From contig NZ_LT838843.1 of the NCBI RefSeq assembly GCF_900176655.1, positions 325,501 through 360,398 of the forward strand: DNA of 34,898 nucleotides, given 5' to 3'. Under the pieces are notes generated by a model that ran no database searches, had not been told where the DNA came from, and saw only the letters and a list, made by a program, of their open reading frames with translations. Numbering within the stretch: position 1 is the stretch's first letter; each line of letters begins with the position of its first letter. The translations under genes and the position numbers were made by a program. This document shows positions 7,328-15,095 of the stretch, piece by piece. This DNA comes from Collinsella vaginalis (GTDB lineage Bacteria > Actinomycetota > Coriobacteriia > Coriobacteriales > Coriobacteriaceae).

Positions 7328-7528
7328 CTTGGTGTGGGCTCTTCGCAGCCAGGCTGATTTTTCGTCGGTTTGGTGTGGGTTTTCGGGCTGAGGCCGAGTA
7401 GACCAAAAACAGGCAGCCTTATGACCTGCGGTTCCAGCACGTTCAGATAGGCTTCTACGTGCTGCGTCAGCTACAACCCACACCAAACCGACCAAAACAG
7501 CGCTCCATTTTCGGAAACCCACACCAAG
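7328..7528. repeat. Nested inverted-repeat element, copy A (201 bp)
   Basis: Outer arms CTTGGTGTGGG (7328-7338) and CCCACACCAAG (7518-7528) pair perfectly over 11 bp. Inner arms GTCGGTTTGGTGTGGGTT (7364-7381) and its exact complement (7475-7492) pair over 18 bp. The 12-base motif TTGGTGTGGGTT or its close variant thus occurs twice forward and twice inverted. The 93-base core (7382-7474) contains GAGTAGACC, TGACCTGCGG and a local hairpin AGCACGT/ACGTGCT (7436-7442 and 7457-7463). A second element of the same size and geometry begins 504 bases further on. It could be a structured RNA, a palindromic intergenic repeat or a non-autonomous mobile element. Confidence 0.85.
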
Positions 7529-7831
7529 GCGGTCGCGTTCCGGGATCTGGCGTAGCCGCCCGCCGGGCCGGCGCCCGAGGGGGGTGCGGCGGGTATCGTG
7601 CCAGCTCGACGGTGTGGGCGGGCAAGAGCTCCAGCCGTCCCGAGTTTTGCTAGCTGCTGCCGCGCACTCACGCCATCGGGATCCCGTATCTCGCCTGCGT
7701 CGATGCCACATCATTGGTTGCGGCAGACGTGCGCTCTCAGCTCGGGTGCGCGAGGGCACGCAACGCGCCCGAGGCGGAAAACGCACGCGGTTCGATTCGG
7801 GCTCAGGAGGGCGCATGCGAAACTTCGCCAC
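7529..7831. other. Spacer between the two nested-palindrome elements
   Basis: About 300 bases with no credible gene: the open frames lack ribosome binding sites and recognisable domains. I see no tRNA, terminator or clear repeat in it. Confidence 0.5.
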
Positions 7832-8032
7832 TTTGGTACAGGTTTTGGGTGTCGCATGGCAAACCTCCTCAGGTTGGTACAGGTTCTCAACTTTCGTCTG
7901 AGTAGACCGAAAGGTGCCGCTTCTCTGACCTGCGGGTTCAGAGCGTCCGAGCTACTGCCTACGCGCCACGGCGGCTTAAACCTGCACCAACCTGAGGAGG
8001 TTTGTCACTGCAACGGCGAAACCTGTACCAAA
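7832..8032. repeat. Nested inverted-repeat element, copy B (201 bp)
   Basis: Outer arms TTTGGTACAGGTTT (7832-7845) and AAACCTGTACCAAA (8019-8032) pair perfectly over 14 bp. Inner arms at 7861-7885 and 7979-8003 are complementary at 24 of 25 positions and can be extended a few pairs. The motif TTGGTACAGGTT occupies all four arm positions (one copy with a single change), where copy A has TTGGTGTGGGTT. The core (7886-7978) is again exactly 93 bases. By hand alignment it matches copy A at about 51 of 93 ungapped positions, with GAGTAGACC and TGACCTGCGG fully conserved at identical offsets (14 and 40). Confidence 0.85.
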
Positions 8033-8210
8033 CAGATGAGAATGCGCTCAGCACGATGGTTTGGGCCTTTGCACCTCGCGCATGTGGCGCATCGAGCCAG
8101 GTCTTGCCCGCGTGTGTAACGCGGTCGCCTTGCACCCCACGCCCTGTATCGCTCAGCGCGCGCCCCGCATTCCCCGCATCCGGTTTCGCGCCCCCAGAAC
8201 CCCATCCCTC

Positions 8211-8236
8211 TATAATCTGAGTAGATTACTCGGATT
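8211..8236. promoter_or_regulatory. suf operator 1 overlapping a TATAAT box
   Basis: The 23-bp dyad at 8214-8236 reads AATC-T-GAGTA-GAT-TACTC-G-GATT, symmetrical except for one position. It overlaps TATAAT at 8211-8216. It shares 16 of 23 positions with the dyad at 8281-8303, giving a consensus half-site AATCCGAGTA. Dyads of this kind are typical targets of Rrf2/IscR regulators, one of which is encoded at the end of this operon. Confidence 0.6.
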
Positions 8237-8251
8237 TACGCCCGCCACGCC

Positions 8252-8303
8252 TTGACCACCGGCTCGGTACGGGTATTGTTAATCCGATGAATTCACTAGG
8301 ATT
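8252..8303 (+). promoter_or_regulatory. suf operon promoter and operator 2
   Basis: TTGACC (8252-8257) and TATTGT (8274-8279) are spaced by 16 bases, placing the start of transcription near 8286. The second 23-bp dyad (8281-8303, AATCC...GGATT with TGAATTCA at the centre) covers that start, so a bound Rrf2-type repressor would block transcription. The sufC start codon is about 55 bases downstream. Confidence 0.55.
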
Positions 8304-8356
8304 TACACCCGCCCGCGCGCACCGGCGAGAGCGGGGAGAGGGGAAAGAGGGATTTC

Positions 8357-9136
8357 ATGACCGTCCAAGCAACACCGCTGCTCAGCCTTGCGGGCGTGAC
8401 GGCGTCCGTGGATGAGAAGGCCATCCTCCACGGAATCGACCTCGAGGTCGCCGCCGGCGAGACCCACGTGCTCATGGGTCCCAATGGCGCCGGCAAGTCA
8501 ACGATGGGCCACGTCATCATGGGTGACCCGGTCTACACGCTGGATGCGGGCGCCATCACCTTCGATGGCGAGGACATCTCCGAGCTCTCCTGCGACAAGC
8601 GCAGTCGCGCCGGGTTGTTCCTCTCCTTCCAGGCCCCCGTCGAGATTTCCGGCGTGCCCCTGTCGAGCTTCCTGCGCGCGAGCATCGCCGGCCGTCCGGG
8701 CCTCGAGATGAAGGGCAGGGAGTTCCGTCGCCGCGTGAAGGAGCTCGCCGCGGAGCTCGACATGGACGTCTCCTACCTGAACCGCGAGCTCGGTGTCGGC
8801 TTCTCCGGCGGCGAGAAGAAGAAGGTCGAGATGCTGCAGCTCCTGCTCCTGCAGCCCAAACTCGCCATCCTCGATGAGACCGACTCCGGCCTCGATGTGG
8901 ACGCCCTTTCGGTCGTCTCGCGCGGCATGGACGCCTACCGCCGCACCACCGACGGCTCACTCCTCATCATCACGCACAACACGCGCATCCTCGAGCACCT
9001 CCATGTCGACCGCGTCCACGTGATGGTGGGCGGCCGCATCGTGCGCGAGGGCGACGCCGAGCTGATCCCCTGGATCGACGAGCACGGCTTCGAGTCCTTC
9101 GAGCGCGAGGCCGCTGGCGTCCCGATGGAGGCGTGA
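8357..9136 (+). CDS. sufC: Fe-S cluster assembly ATPase SufC
   Basis: SufC is the cytoplasmic ABC-type ATPase of the SufBC2D scaffold that builds Fe-S clusters; it has no membrane partner. The 259-residue protein shows Walker A GPNGAGKST (residues 41-49), the Q-loop in LFLSFQAPVEISGVPL, the SufC-specific signature FSGGEKKK and Walker B LAILDETDSGLD, followed by the H-loop ITHNTRIL. Length is normal for the family. GAGGG precedes the ATG. It is the first gene of a sufCBDSU operon; sufB starts one base after the stop, so translation is coupled. Two putative operator dyads upstream suggest control by the Rrf2-like protein encoded at the end of the operon. Confidence 0.97.
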   Translation: MTVQATPLLSLAGVTASVDEKAILHGIDLEVAAGETHVLMGPNGAGKSTMGHVIMGDPVYTLDAGAITFDGEDISELSCDKRSRAGLFLSFQAPVEISGVPLSSFLRASIAGRPGLEMKGREFRRRVKELAAELDMDVSYLNRELGVGFSGGEKKKVEMLQLLLLQPKLAILDETDSGLDVDALSVVSRGMDAYRRTTDGSLLIITHNTRILEHLHVDRVHVMVGGRIVREGDAELIPWIDEHGFESFEREAAGVPMEA

Positions 9137-9137
9137 G

Positions 9138-10550
9138 ATGGCGAAGAAGCGCAGCGAGGTCGCGGACATCGACCGCAGCCTCTACGATTTCACCTACGGT
9201 GAGGAGGGCTTCGAGCGCCTCGACGCGGGCCTCACGCCCGATATCGTCCGCGAGATATCGGAGCGCAAGGAAGAGCCCGCCTGGATGCTCGACTTCCGCC
9301 TGAAGTCGCTCGAGATCTACCTCAAGAAGTCAGGCCCCACCTGGGGACCGGACATCTCCGGTCTCGACATGGACAACATCGTCACCTACGTGAAGCCCAA
9401 CACGGACCAGCGCTCCGACTGGGAGTCCGTCCCCGATGACATCAAGGACACCTTCGAGCGCCTGGGCATCCCCGAGGCCGAACGGAGCTACCTTGCCGGC
9501 GTCGGCGCCCAGTACGACTCCGAGCTCGTCTACCACAACATGCAGGACACTGCCGCCAAGATGGGCATCGTCTACTCCGGCATCGAGGAGGCCCTCCACG
9601 AGCCGAAGTGGGAGGCCCTCATCCGCGAGCGCTTCATGACGCTGATCCCGCCTACGGACCACAAGTTCGCCGCCCTGCACGGCGCGGTATGGAGCGGCGG
9701 CTCCTTCGTCTACGTGCCCGCCGGGACCAAGCTCGACTTCCCCCTGCAGAGCTACTTCCGCCTGAACGCCAAGGGCGCCGGGCAGTTCGAGCACACCCTC
9801 ATCATCGTCGAGGACGACGCCGACCTCCACTTCATCGAGGGCTGCTCCGCCCCGAAGTACAACGTGGCCAACCTCCACGCCGGCGCGGTGGAGCTCTTCG
9901 TGGGACGCCGCGCGCACCTGCGCTACTCCACGATCGAGAACTGGTCCAAGAACATGTACAACCTGAACACCAAGCGGGCCCGCGTCGAGGAGGCAGGCGA
10001 GATCGAGTGGATCTCCGGATCCTTCGGGAGCCACGTGGGCTACCTCTACCCGATGAGCATCCTGGCCGGCCGCCGCGCGAAGAGCTCGTTCACGGGCATC
10101 ACCTTCGCCGGCGCGGGGCAGAACCTCGACACCGGCTGCAAGGTGGTCCTCGCGGCTCCCGAGACCACGGCGACCGTGGAGACGAAGGGCATCTCGAAGG
10201 GCGGCGGCATCCAGACCTTCCGCAGCTCGATCGTCGCCACGCCCGAGGCCACGGGCTCGGCGGCCACGGTGTCCTGCTCATCCCTCATGCTCGACGCCGA
10301 TTCGCGCTCGGACACCATCCCCGCGATGGACATCCGCGCCAAGAACGTCGACATCGGCCATGAGGCCACGATCGGCCGGATCGGCGACGACAAGATCTTC
10401 TACCTCATGAGCCGCGGCATCTCCGAGGAGGAGGCGCGCACCATGATCGTCAACGGGTTTGCGAGCCCGGTCTCGAAGGAGTTGCCGCTCGAGTACGCCG
10501 TCGAGATGAACAACCTCATCAAGCTCGAGATGGAAGGGGCGGTCGGCTGA
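9138..10550 (+). CDS. sufB: Fe-S cluster assembly scaffold SufB
   Basis: SufB is the main scaffold subunit on which sulfur and iron are assembled. The 470-residue protein has the usual family length and a continuous right-handed beta-helix core, with GAVWSGGSFVYVPAGTKLDFPLQ, IEGCSAPKYN and NHRs-like C-terminal stretch GHEATIGRIGDDKIFYLMSRG. Cys236 in EGCSAP corresponds to the position thought to accept persulfide in E. coli SufB. There is no intein, unlike in some actinobacterial sufB genes. It begins one base after sufC and its stop codon overlaps the sufD start (TGATG). Confidence 0.97.
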   Translation: MAKKRSEVADIDRSLYDFTYGEEGFERLDAGLTPDIVREISERKEEPAWMLDFRLKSLEIYLKKSGPTWGPDISGLDMDNIVTYVKPNTDQRSDWESVPDDIKDTFERLGIPEAERSYLAGVGAQYDSELVYHNMQDTAAKMGIVYSGIEEALHEPKWEALIRERFMTLIPPTDHKFAALHGAVWSGGSFVYVPAGTKLDFPLQSYFRLNAKGAGQFEHTLIIVEDDADLHFIEGCSAPKYNVANLHAGAVELFVGRRAHLRYSTIENWSKNMYNLNTKRARVEEAGEIEWISGSFGSHVGYLYPMSILAGRRAKSSFTGITFAGAGQNLDTGCKVVLAAPETTATVETKGISKGGGIQTFRSSIVATPEATGSAATVSCSSLMLDADSRSDTIPAMDIRAKNVDIGHEATIGRIGDDKIFYLMSRGISEEEARTMIVNGFASPVSKELPLEYAVEMNNLIKLEMEGAVG

Positions 10551-11842
10551 TGGATCGTACCTCTGGAAACGCCTCGGGCGCCGTCGCGCTCACCGGCGTG
10601 AACGCCATGCCGGCCCCCACGTGGAGCTGGCTCAAGATGAACGATACGGCGGTGGAGATCCCGGCCGGCCTCACGCCGGCGCCCGCCGCCGTGAGCGTCG
10701 AGCCCGCCCCGGGATCGGCCGATGTGGTCTCCGCCAACGCGGACGCCTTCGATGACGCCCTCGTGGCCGCCGGCAAGCGCTTCGCGTCCCGTGCCCGCGC
10801 GAGTGCGCCCGGCGACGCCCGCGACCACGTCGCACTCGCCGCTGGCGAGGTCGATCCCATGGACGTGCCGGCGCTCTCCCGCTACCAGCAGGGGGCCGTC
10901 CGGGTTGAGGAGGAGCTCTCGGTCGAGGAGGCCTTCGAGACCGGCATGGGCGCCGAGGCCTACGGCTACCTCCGCAGCATCGGCGAGCGCCCCTGCGTGC
11001 TCGAGGTGCCGAGCGGGGCCTCGGCTCAGGTCCGCGTCCGCGTCTCTGGCACCCCGGGTACCGCCTCCGTGGCGAGTGTCGACGTGATCGCCCGCCGCGA
11101 TTCGTCGCTTGAGCTCACGGTCGCGCTCAATGGCACCGGTTCTGAGCCCGGCCTCATCGGTGCGGCGATGCGCGTCTTCGCTGCGGCGGGGAGCCGTGTG
11201 TCCATCACGACCGTGCAGACCGCCGACGACGCCTTCATCTCCCTCGACGACGCGGGAATCTTCGTCGACGAGGGCGCGCACGTTGAGGTCTCGCACACGG
11301 TACTCGGGGCTGGTCGTTCCTACACGGGCCTCGCCGCCGACCTGCGCGGCGATGCCGCGCGCATCGACGTGGATACGAGCTACCTCGGCGCCCGCGAGCA
11401 GGTGCGCGACTTCAACTACCAGATCCGCCATCTCGGACGCCGGACGACGTCGTCCATGGATGCGAACGGCGTGCTCGCCGGGGCGAGCAAGAAGGTGCTC
11501 CGCGGGACCATCGACCTCATGCACGGGTGCACGGGGAGCGAGGGCGCCGAGCGCGAGACCGTGCTGCTGGCCGATGAGCGCGTGGACAACAAGACCGTGC
11601 CGGTGATCCTCTGCGACGAGGACGACGTTGCCGGCAACCACGGGGCGACGATCGGCCATGTCCGCCCCGAGCAGCTCTTCTACCTGGGTTGCCGCGGGCT
11701 GTCGCCCGAGGCGGCCGAGGCCCTGTTCATCTCGGCGAAGCTCGAGGACGCGGCGCTCAACGCGCCCGACGACGAGGTTCGCGCGAACGTCATCCGCCTG
11801 GGTGAGACCGTGATCCCGGGTTTCGGGGAGGAGATTGCATGA
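10550..11842 (+). CDS. sufD: Fe-S cluster assembly protein SufD
   Basis: SufD pairs with SufB in the SufBC2D complex and is needed for iron entry. The 430-residue protein has a variable Ala-rich N-terminal helical region (residues about 1-120) and a C-terminal beta-helix with GASKKVLRGTIDLMHGCTGSEG, LLADERVDNKTVPVILCDEDDV and GNHGATIGHVRPEQLFYLGCRGLS. The His in NHGATIG matches the conserved SufD histidine at the SufB-SufD interface; the adjacent Cys of E. coli (CSHG) is Asn here. The start ATG overlaps the sufB stop by one base, and the stop overlaps the sufS start (ATGA). Confidence 0.94.
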   Translation: MDRTSGNASGAVALTGVNAMPAPTWSWLKMNDTAVEIPAGLTPAPAAVSVEPAPGSADVVSANADAFDDALVAAGKRFASRARASAPGDARDHVALAAGEVDPMDVPALSRYQQGAVRVEEELSVEEAFETGMGAEAYGYLRSIGERPCVLEVPSGASAQVRVRVSGTPGTASVASVDVIARRDSSLELTVALNGTGSEPGLIGAAMRVFAAAGSRVSITTVQTADDAFISLDDAGIFVDEGAHVEVSHTVLGAGRSYTGLAADLRGDAARIDVDTSYLGAREQVRDFNYQIRHLGRRTTSSMDANGVLAGASKKVLRGTIDLMHGCTGSEGAERETVLLADERVDNKTVPVILCDEDDVAGNHGATIGHVRPEQLFYLGCRGLSPEAAEALFISAKLEDAALNAPDDEVRANVIRLGETVIPGFGEEIA

Positions 11843-13185
11843 TCGATACGGAGAACGTGACCTGCGACACCTGCACGGCCCCGGGTGCCGGCGTGGTGGA
11901 TGCGAGCGACGAGGCCTCGCGGGACTGGCCGCGCATAGACATCGAGGCAAACCCCTACAAGGCCGATTTCCCGCTCCTGGCCTCCCGTCCGGACATCGCC
12001 TTCCTCGACAGCGCCGCCACCGCGCAGCGCCCCGCCGCCGTGCTCGAGGCGCAGAAGCGCTTCTACGAGACGATGAACGCGAACCCGCTCCGCGGCCTCT
12101 ACTCGCTCTCCGTTGAGGCGACCGAGGCCATCGGCCGCGTCCGCGCCCAGATCGCCGAGGTCATCGGTGCGCCGGCGGGCCCGAACGGCACCCCGGCAGC
12201 GCATGACATCGTCTTCACGCGCAACACGAGCGAGTCGCTGAACCTGGTGGCGAAGTCCTTCGCGCCGCAGGTCCTCTCGGCCGGTGACGAGATCGCCATC
12301 ACGGTGATGGAGCACCATTCGAACCTGATTCCCTGGCAGCAGGCCGCGGCTGCGGCCGGCGCCACACTCGTCTACCTGTATCCCACCAAGACCGGTGAGC
12401 TCACGGACGAGGAGATCGCCGCCAAGGTGGGGGCGCGCACGCGCATCATCGCGACCACGCACGTCTCCAACGTGCTCGGCGTCGAGGTCCCGGTCGAGAA
12501 GCTCGCCCGTGCCGTGCACGCGCAGGGCGGCTACCTCGTTGTGGACGGTGCCCAGTCGGTTCCGCACATGCCCGTCGATGTCACGGCGCTCGGGGCAGAC
12601 TTCTTCGCGTTCTCGGCGCACAAGGTCCTCGGCCCCATGGGCGTGGGCGTGCTCTGGGGCAGGCACGAGCTCCTGGAGCTGATGCCCCCGATGCTCACCG
12701 GCGGCGAGATGATCGACTCCGTGACCGAGCAGGGGGCCACCTGGGCTCCGGTGCCGGAGAAGTTCGAGGCGGGCACCCAGGACGCCGCGGGCATCTACGC
12801 CACCGGCGCGGCCCTCGATTACCTGGTGAACCAGGTCGGTTATAAAGCCGTCCGCGAGCGCGAGCAGGCGCTCGTGCACTATCTCATGAGCCAGCTCACG
12901 CAGCTTCCCTACGTGGAGATCATCGGCTCCATCTATTGGGACCGCCACCACGGCGCGGTCAGCTTCAACGTGCGCGGCATCCATCCGCACGACGTGGCGA
13001 GCATCATGGACATGGACGGCGTCTGCATCCGCGCGGGGCACCACTGCGCCCAGCCATTGCTCACCTGGCTCGGCGTCGAGAACCTCGCCTGCTGCCGCGC
13101 GAGCGTGGCCTTCTACAACGACAAGCACGACATCGACGCCTTCATCGCGTCGCTCGAGCGGGTTTGGAGCACCTTCAATGGCTAA
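11839..13185 (+). CDS. sufS: Cysteine desulfurase SufS
   Basis: SufS is a PLP-dependent group II cysteine desulfurase that releases sulfur from L-cysteine as an enzyme persulfide. The 448-residue protein has the PLP lysine Lys262 in FAFSAHKVLGPMGVGVLWG and the catalytic Cys403 in RAGHHCAQPLL. Other family motifs are TRNTSESLN, MEHHSNLIPWQ and ATTHVSNVLGVEVPV. It is longer than the usual ~405 residues because of an N-terminal extension of about 40 residues containing CDTC. No alternative start with a good ribosome site was seen, and the ATG overlaps the sufD stop. The downstream sufU overlaps by 8 bases, matching the SufS-SufU pairing of Gram-positive systems. Confidence 0.96.
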   Translation: MIDTENVTCDTCTAPGAGVVDASDEASRDWPRIDIEANPYKADFPLLASRPDIAFLDSAATAQRPAAVLEAQKRFYETMNANPLRGLYSLSVEATEAIGRVRAQIAEVIGAPAGPNGTPAAHDIVFTRNTSESLNLVAKSFAPQVLSAGDEIAITVMEHHSNLIPWQQAAAAAGATLVYLYPTKTGELTDEEIAAKVGARTRIIATTHVSNVLGVEVPVEKLARAVHAQGGYLVVDGAQSVPHMPVDVTALGADFFAFSAHKVLGPMGVGVLWGRHELLELMPPMLTGGEMIDSVTEQGATWAPVPEKFEAGTQDAAGIYATGAALDYLVNQVGYKAVREREQALVHYLMSQLTQLPYVEIIGSIYWDRHHGAVSFNVRGIHPHDVASIMDMDGVCIRAGHHCAQPLLTWLGVENLACCRASVAFYNDKHDIDAFIASLERVWSTFNG

Positions 13186-13609
13186 CCTGTACACCTCGAC
13201 CACCTTCATGGACCACAACGCCCACCCCGACTACAAGTACGCGATGGACGGGGCGACCCACGAGCACGAGGGCATCAACCCCACCTGCGGCGACGAGCTC
13301 ACCTTGCAACTGCGCATCGAGGACGGCGTGATCGAGGAGGCGAGCTTCACGGGCTCCGGCTGCGCGATCAGCCAGGCCTCGGCCGACATCATGGCCGAGC
13401 TCGTCACCGGCGAGACCGTCGAGGAGGCGCGCCGCCTCTCAGGGCTCTTCCTCGCGATGATCCGCGGGGAGGAGCTCAGCGAGCAGGATTTCGAGGATCT
13501 CGACGAAGCCGCTGAGATGAAGGACATCTCGCACATGCCGGCGCGCGTGAAGTGCGCCGAGCTCGCCTGGCGGACCCTCGACGGGATCCTGTCCAAGGAC
13601 GCGGCATAA
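13178..13609 (+). CDS. sufU: Zinc-dependent sulfurtransferase SufU
   Basis: SufU accepts persulfide sulfur from SufS through a zinc-bound cysteine and passes it to the SufB scaffold. The 143-residue protein has the expected zinc ligands Cys37 and Asp39 (NPTCGDE), Cys62 (GSGCAIS) and Cys126 (RVKCAELAW), and an insertion of about 20 residues between them that separates SufU from IscU. Length is normal. Its ATG lies inside the end of sufS, indicating translational coupling. Confidence 0.95.
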   Translation: MANLYTSTTFMDHNAHPDYKYAMDGATHEHEGINPTCGDELTLQLRIEDGVIEEASFTGSGCAISQASADIMAELVTGETVEEARRLSGLFLAMIRGEELSEQDFEDLDEAAEMKDISHMPARVKCAELAWRTLDGILSKDAA

Positions 13610-13655
13610 GCCGGTCCGCACATCCCAAGCAGGTTCCGGAAAGGAGGGATCACCC

Positions 13656-14099
13656 GTGCTCGTGTCATCAAAGGGGCGCTACGCCTTGAGGCTCATGATC
13701 TACATCGCCGCCTTCGGCGAGCGCGAGGGGAGGATCTCCCTGCGCACCGTGGCGGAGCGGGAGAGCATCTCCTTGAAGTACCTCGAGCAGCTCGTGCGCC
13801 CGCTGCTCCAGGCGGGGCTGCTCACAAGCGTGCGCGGCAAGGGCGGTGGCTATGAGCTGGGGCGGCCCGCCTCTGAGATGACCGCCGGCGACATCCTGCG
13901 CGCCGCCGAGGGCGACACTGCGGCGGTGGCCTGCGAGGGGCTCGAGGGCGCCTGCAGCCGCTCTGACCTGTGCTCGACGGTGCGCTTCTGGACCGGCCTC
14001 GAGGCCGCGATCGACGAGTACGTCGAGGGCGTCACCCTGGCCGACCTCTCGCGCGTGCCGGAGGTCAAGCTCGAGCTCAAGAGCATTCCCGAGGGCTGA
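13656..14099 (+). CDS. Rrf2/IscR-like Fe-S-sensing regulator
   Basis: The 147-residue protein is an Rrf2-family winged-helix regulator: SSKGRYALRLMIYIAA at the start, a recognition helix in ISLKYLEQLVRPLLQAGLLTSVRGKGGGYELGRP, and a dimerisation helix. Cys93, Cys100 and Cys106 (C-X6-C-X5-C) correspond to the [2Fe-2S] ligands of IscR-type sensors, so it probably reports cellular Fe-S status. A GTG at 13656 is chosen because AAAGGAGGG lies 9 bases upstream; a second GTG at 13662 is also possible. It follows sufU by 46 bases and is likely the last gene of the suf operon. The two 23-bp dyads before sufC are its probable targets, forming a feedback loop. Confidence 0.93.
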   Translation: MLVSSKGRYALRLMIYIAAFGEREGRISLRTVAERESISLKYLEQLVRPLLQAGLLTSVRGKGGGYELGRPASEMTAGDILRAAEGDTAAVACEGLEGACSRSDLCSTVRFWTGLEAAIDEYVEGVTLADLSRVPEVKLELKSIPEG

Positions 14100-14189
14100 T
14101 CCAGGCTTCGGCCCCTGCCGCTCTGCGGCGCGCGGGCGTATCGGATGTGTGCTCATGGCGCAGCCGATGTGCGTCCCATGCGCGCCCGG

Positions 14190-14195
14190 TATAAT
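14190..14195 (+). promoter_or_regulatory. Putative -10 box of the glycan export operon
   Basis: A perfect TATAAT in the context CGGTATAATGGG lies about 70 bases before the permease start. No good -35 box is seen at the right distance. It is the first clear promoter signal after the suf operon. Confidence 0.5.
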
Positions 14196-14265
14196 GGGCG
14201 ATTACGATCAGATTACCGACGCGGCCTCGTCATGCCCAGACGACTGACCGCAAAGGAGGCGGCCC

Positions 14266-15087
14266 GTGCCGTTCATATCCGGTTCCGCGAAAGCCGACAG
14301 GCCCCAGGTGGATTCGTACCGCAAAGACTTGCTCATCCTCGAGCAGCTCGTCTCCAAGGACTTCAAGCTCAAGTACCGGCGCAGCTTCCTCGGCGTGGCA
14401 TGGAGTGTGCTGAACCCCCTGCTCATGATGGTCGTCATGAGCATCGTGTTCTCATACCTCTTCGGCAGCAACGTGGAGAACTTCCCGCTCTACCTCATCG
14501 TGGGCAACGTCACCTTCGCCCTTATGAGCGACTCCACCAACGCCGCGCTCACCTCGATCATCCAAGCGGCGCCGCTGCTCAAGAAGATCCGCGTGCACCG
14601 CTACATCTTCCCGGTGCAGAAGGTCCTCTTCGCGCTGGTGAACTACGCGTTCTCGCTCATCGCCGTCGCCATCGTGATGCTCTTCTTCCGGGTCATGCCC
14701 ACCTGGCACCTGCTCTGGCTGCCGGTGGCGCTCGCGCTCCTGATGTTCTTCTGTATCGGCGTCGGGCTGGCCATCGGCGCGCTCTCCGTCTTCTTCCGCG
14801 ACGTCATCCACCTCTGGGGCGTCGTCCTCACGGCGTGGACCTATCTGACCCCGATCTTCTGGGATCTCTCGCTGTTGGTCGACAAGCAGGCCCCCACCTG
14901 GATCATCACGCTCGTGAAGATCAATCCCATGTACAACTACCTGCAGTTCATGCGCGATATCTTCCTCTGGCAACGCGATCCCACGCCCGAGCTCCTGCTC
15001 ATGTGCGCACTCTGGGCCGCTGTCGCCATGCTGATCGGCGTCTTCGTGTTCCGCAGGACGGAGCACCGTTTCATCCTCTACATCTAA
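14266..15087 (+). CDS. ABC-2 type polysaccharide export permease (Wzm/TagG-like)
   Basis: The 273-residue protein is the membrane subunit of an ABC exporter for lipid-linked glycans (O-antigen, teichoic acid or capsule-like polymers). It has an N-terminal cytoplasmic interface helix (LLILEQLVSKDFKLKYRRSFLGVAWSVLNPLLMM), six predicted membrane helices and the family motif ending in NPMYNYLQFMRDIFLW. Length is typical of Wzm/TagG. The GTG at 14266 is used because AAAGGAGG lies 7 bases upstream. The partner ATPase starts 8 bases after the stop and glycosyltransferases follow, so it probably exports the glycan they build. Confidence 0.92.
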   Translation: MPFISGSAKADRPQVDSYRKDLLILEQLVSKDFKLKYRRSFLGVAWSVLNPLLMMVVMSIVFSYLFGSNVENFPLYLIVGNVTFALMSDSTNAALTSIIQAAPLLKKIRVHRYIFPVQKVLFALVNYAFSLIAVAIVMLFFRVMPTWHLLWLPVALALLMFFCIGVGLAIGALSVFFRDVIHLWGVVLTAWTYLTPIFWDLSLLVDKQAPTWIITLVKINPMYNYLQFMRDIFLWQRDPTPELLLMCALWAAVAMLIGVFVFRRTEHRFILYI

Positions 15088-15095
15088 GGGAAGCC

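Noticed and set aside
5771..7831. Minus-strand open frame of 686 codons
   Set aside because: Antisense to nitroreductase, DUF1304 and TipA genes, all of which have clear family motifs. The translation is low-complexity Arg/Ala-rich and lacks any domain.
7328..8032. Nested inverted repeats considered as ordinary intrinsic terminators
   Set aside because: Arms are separated by about 93-180 bases and not followed by T-runs, and the conserved core is not expected for terminators.
14117..14129. GCCGC-TCT-GCGGC hairpin after the Rrf2 gene as terminator
   Set aside because: Only 5 bp with no T-run; insufficient support.
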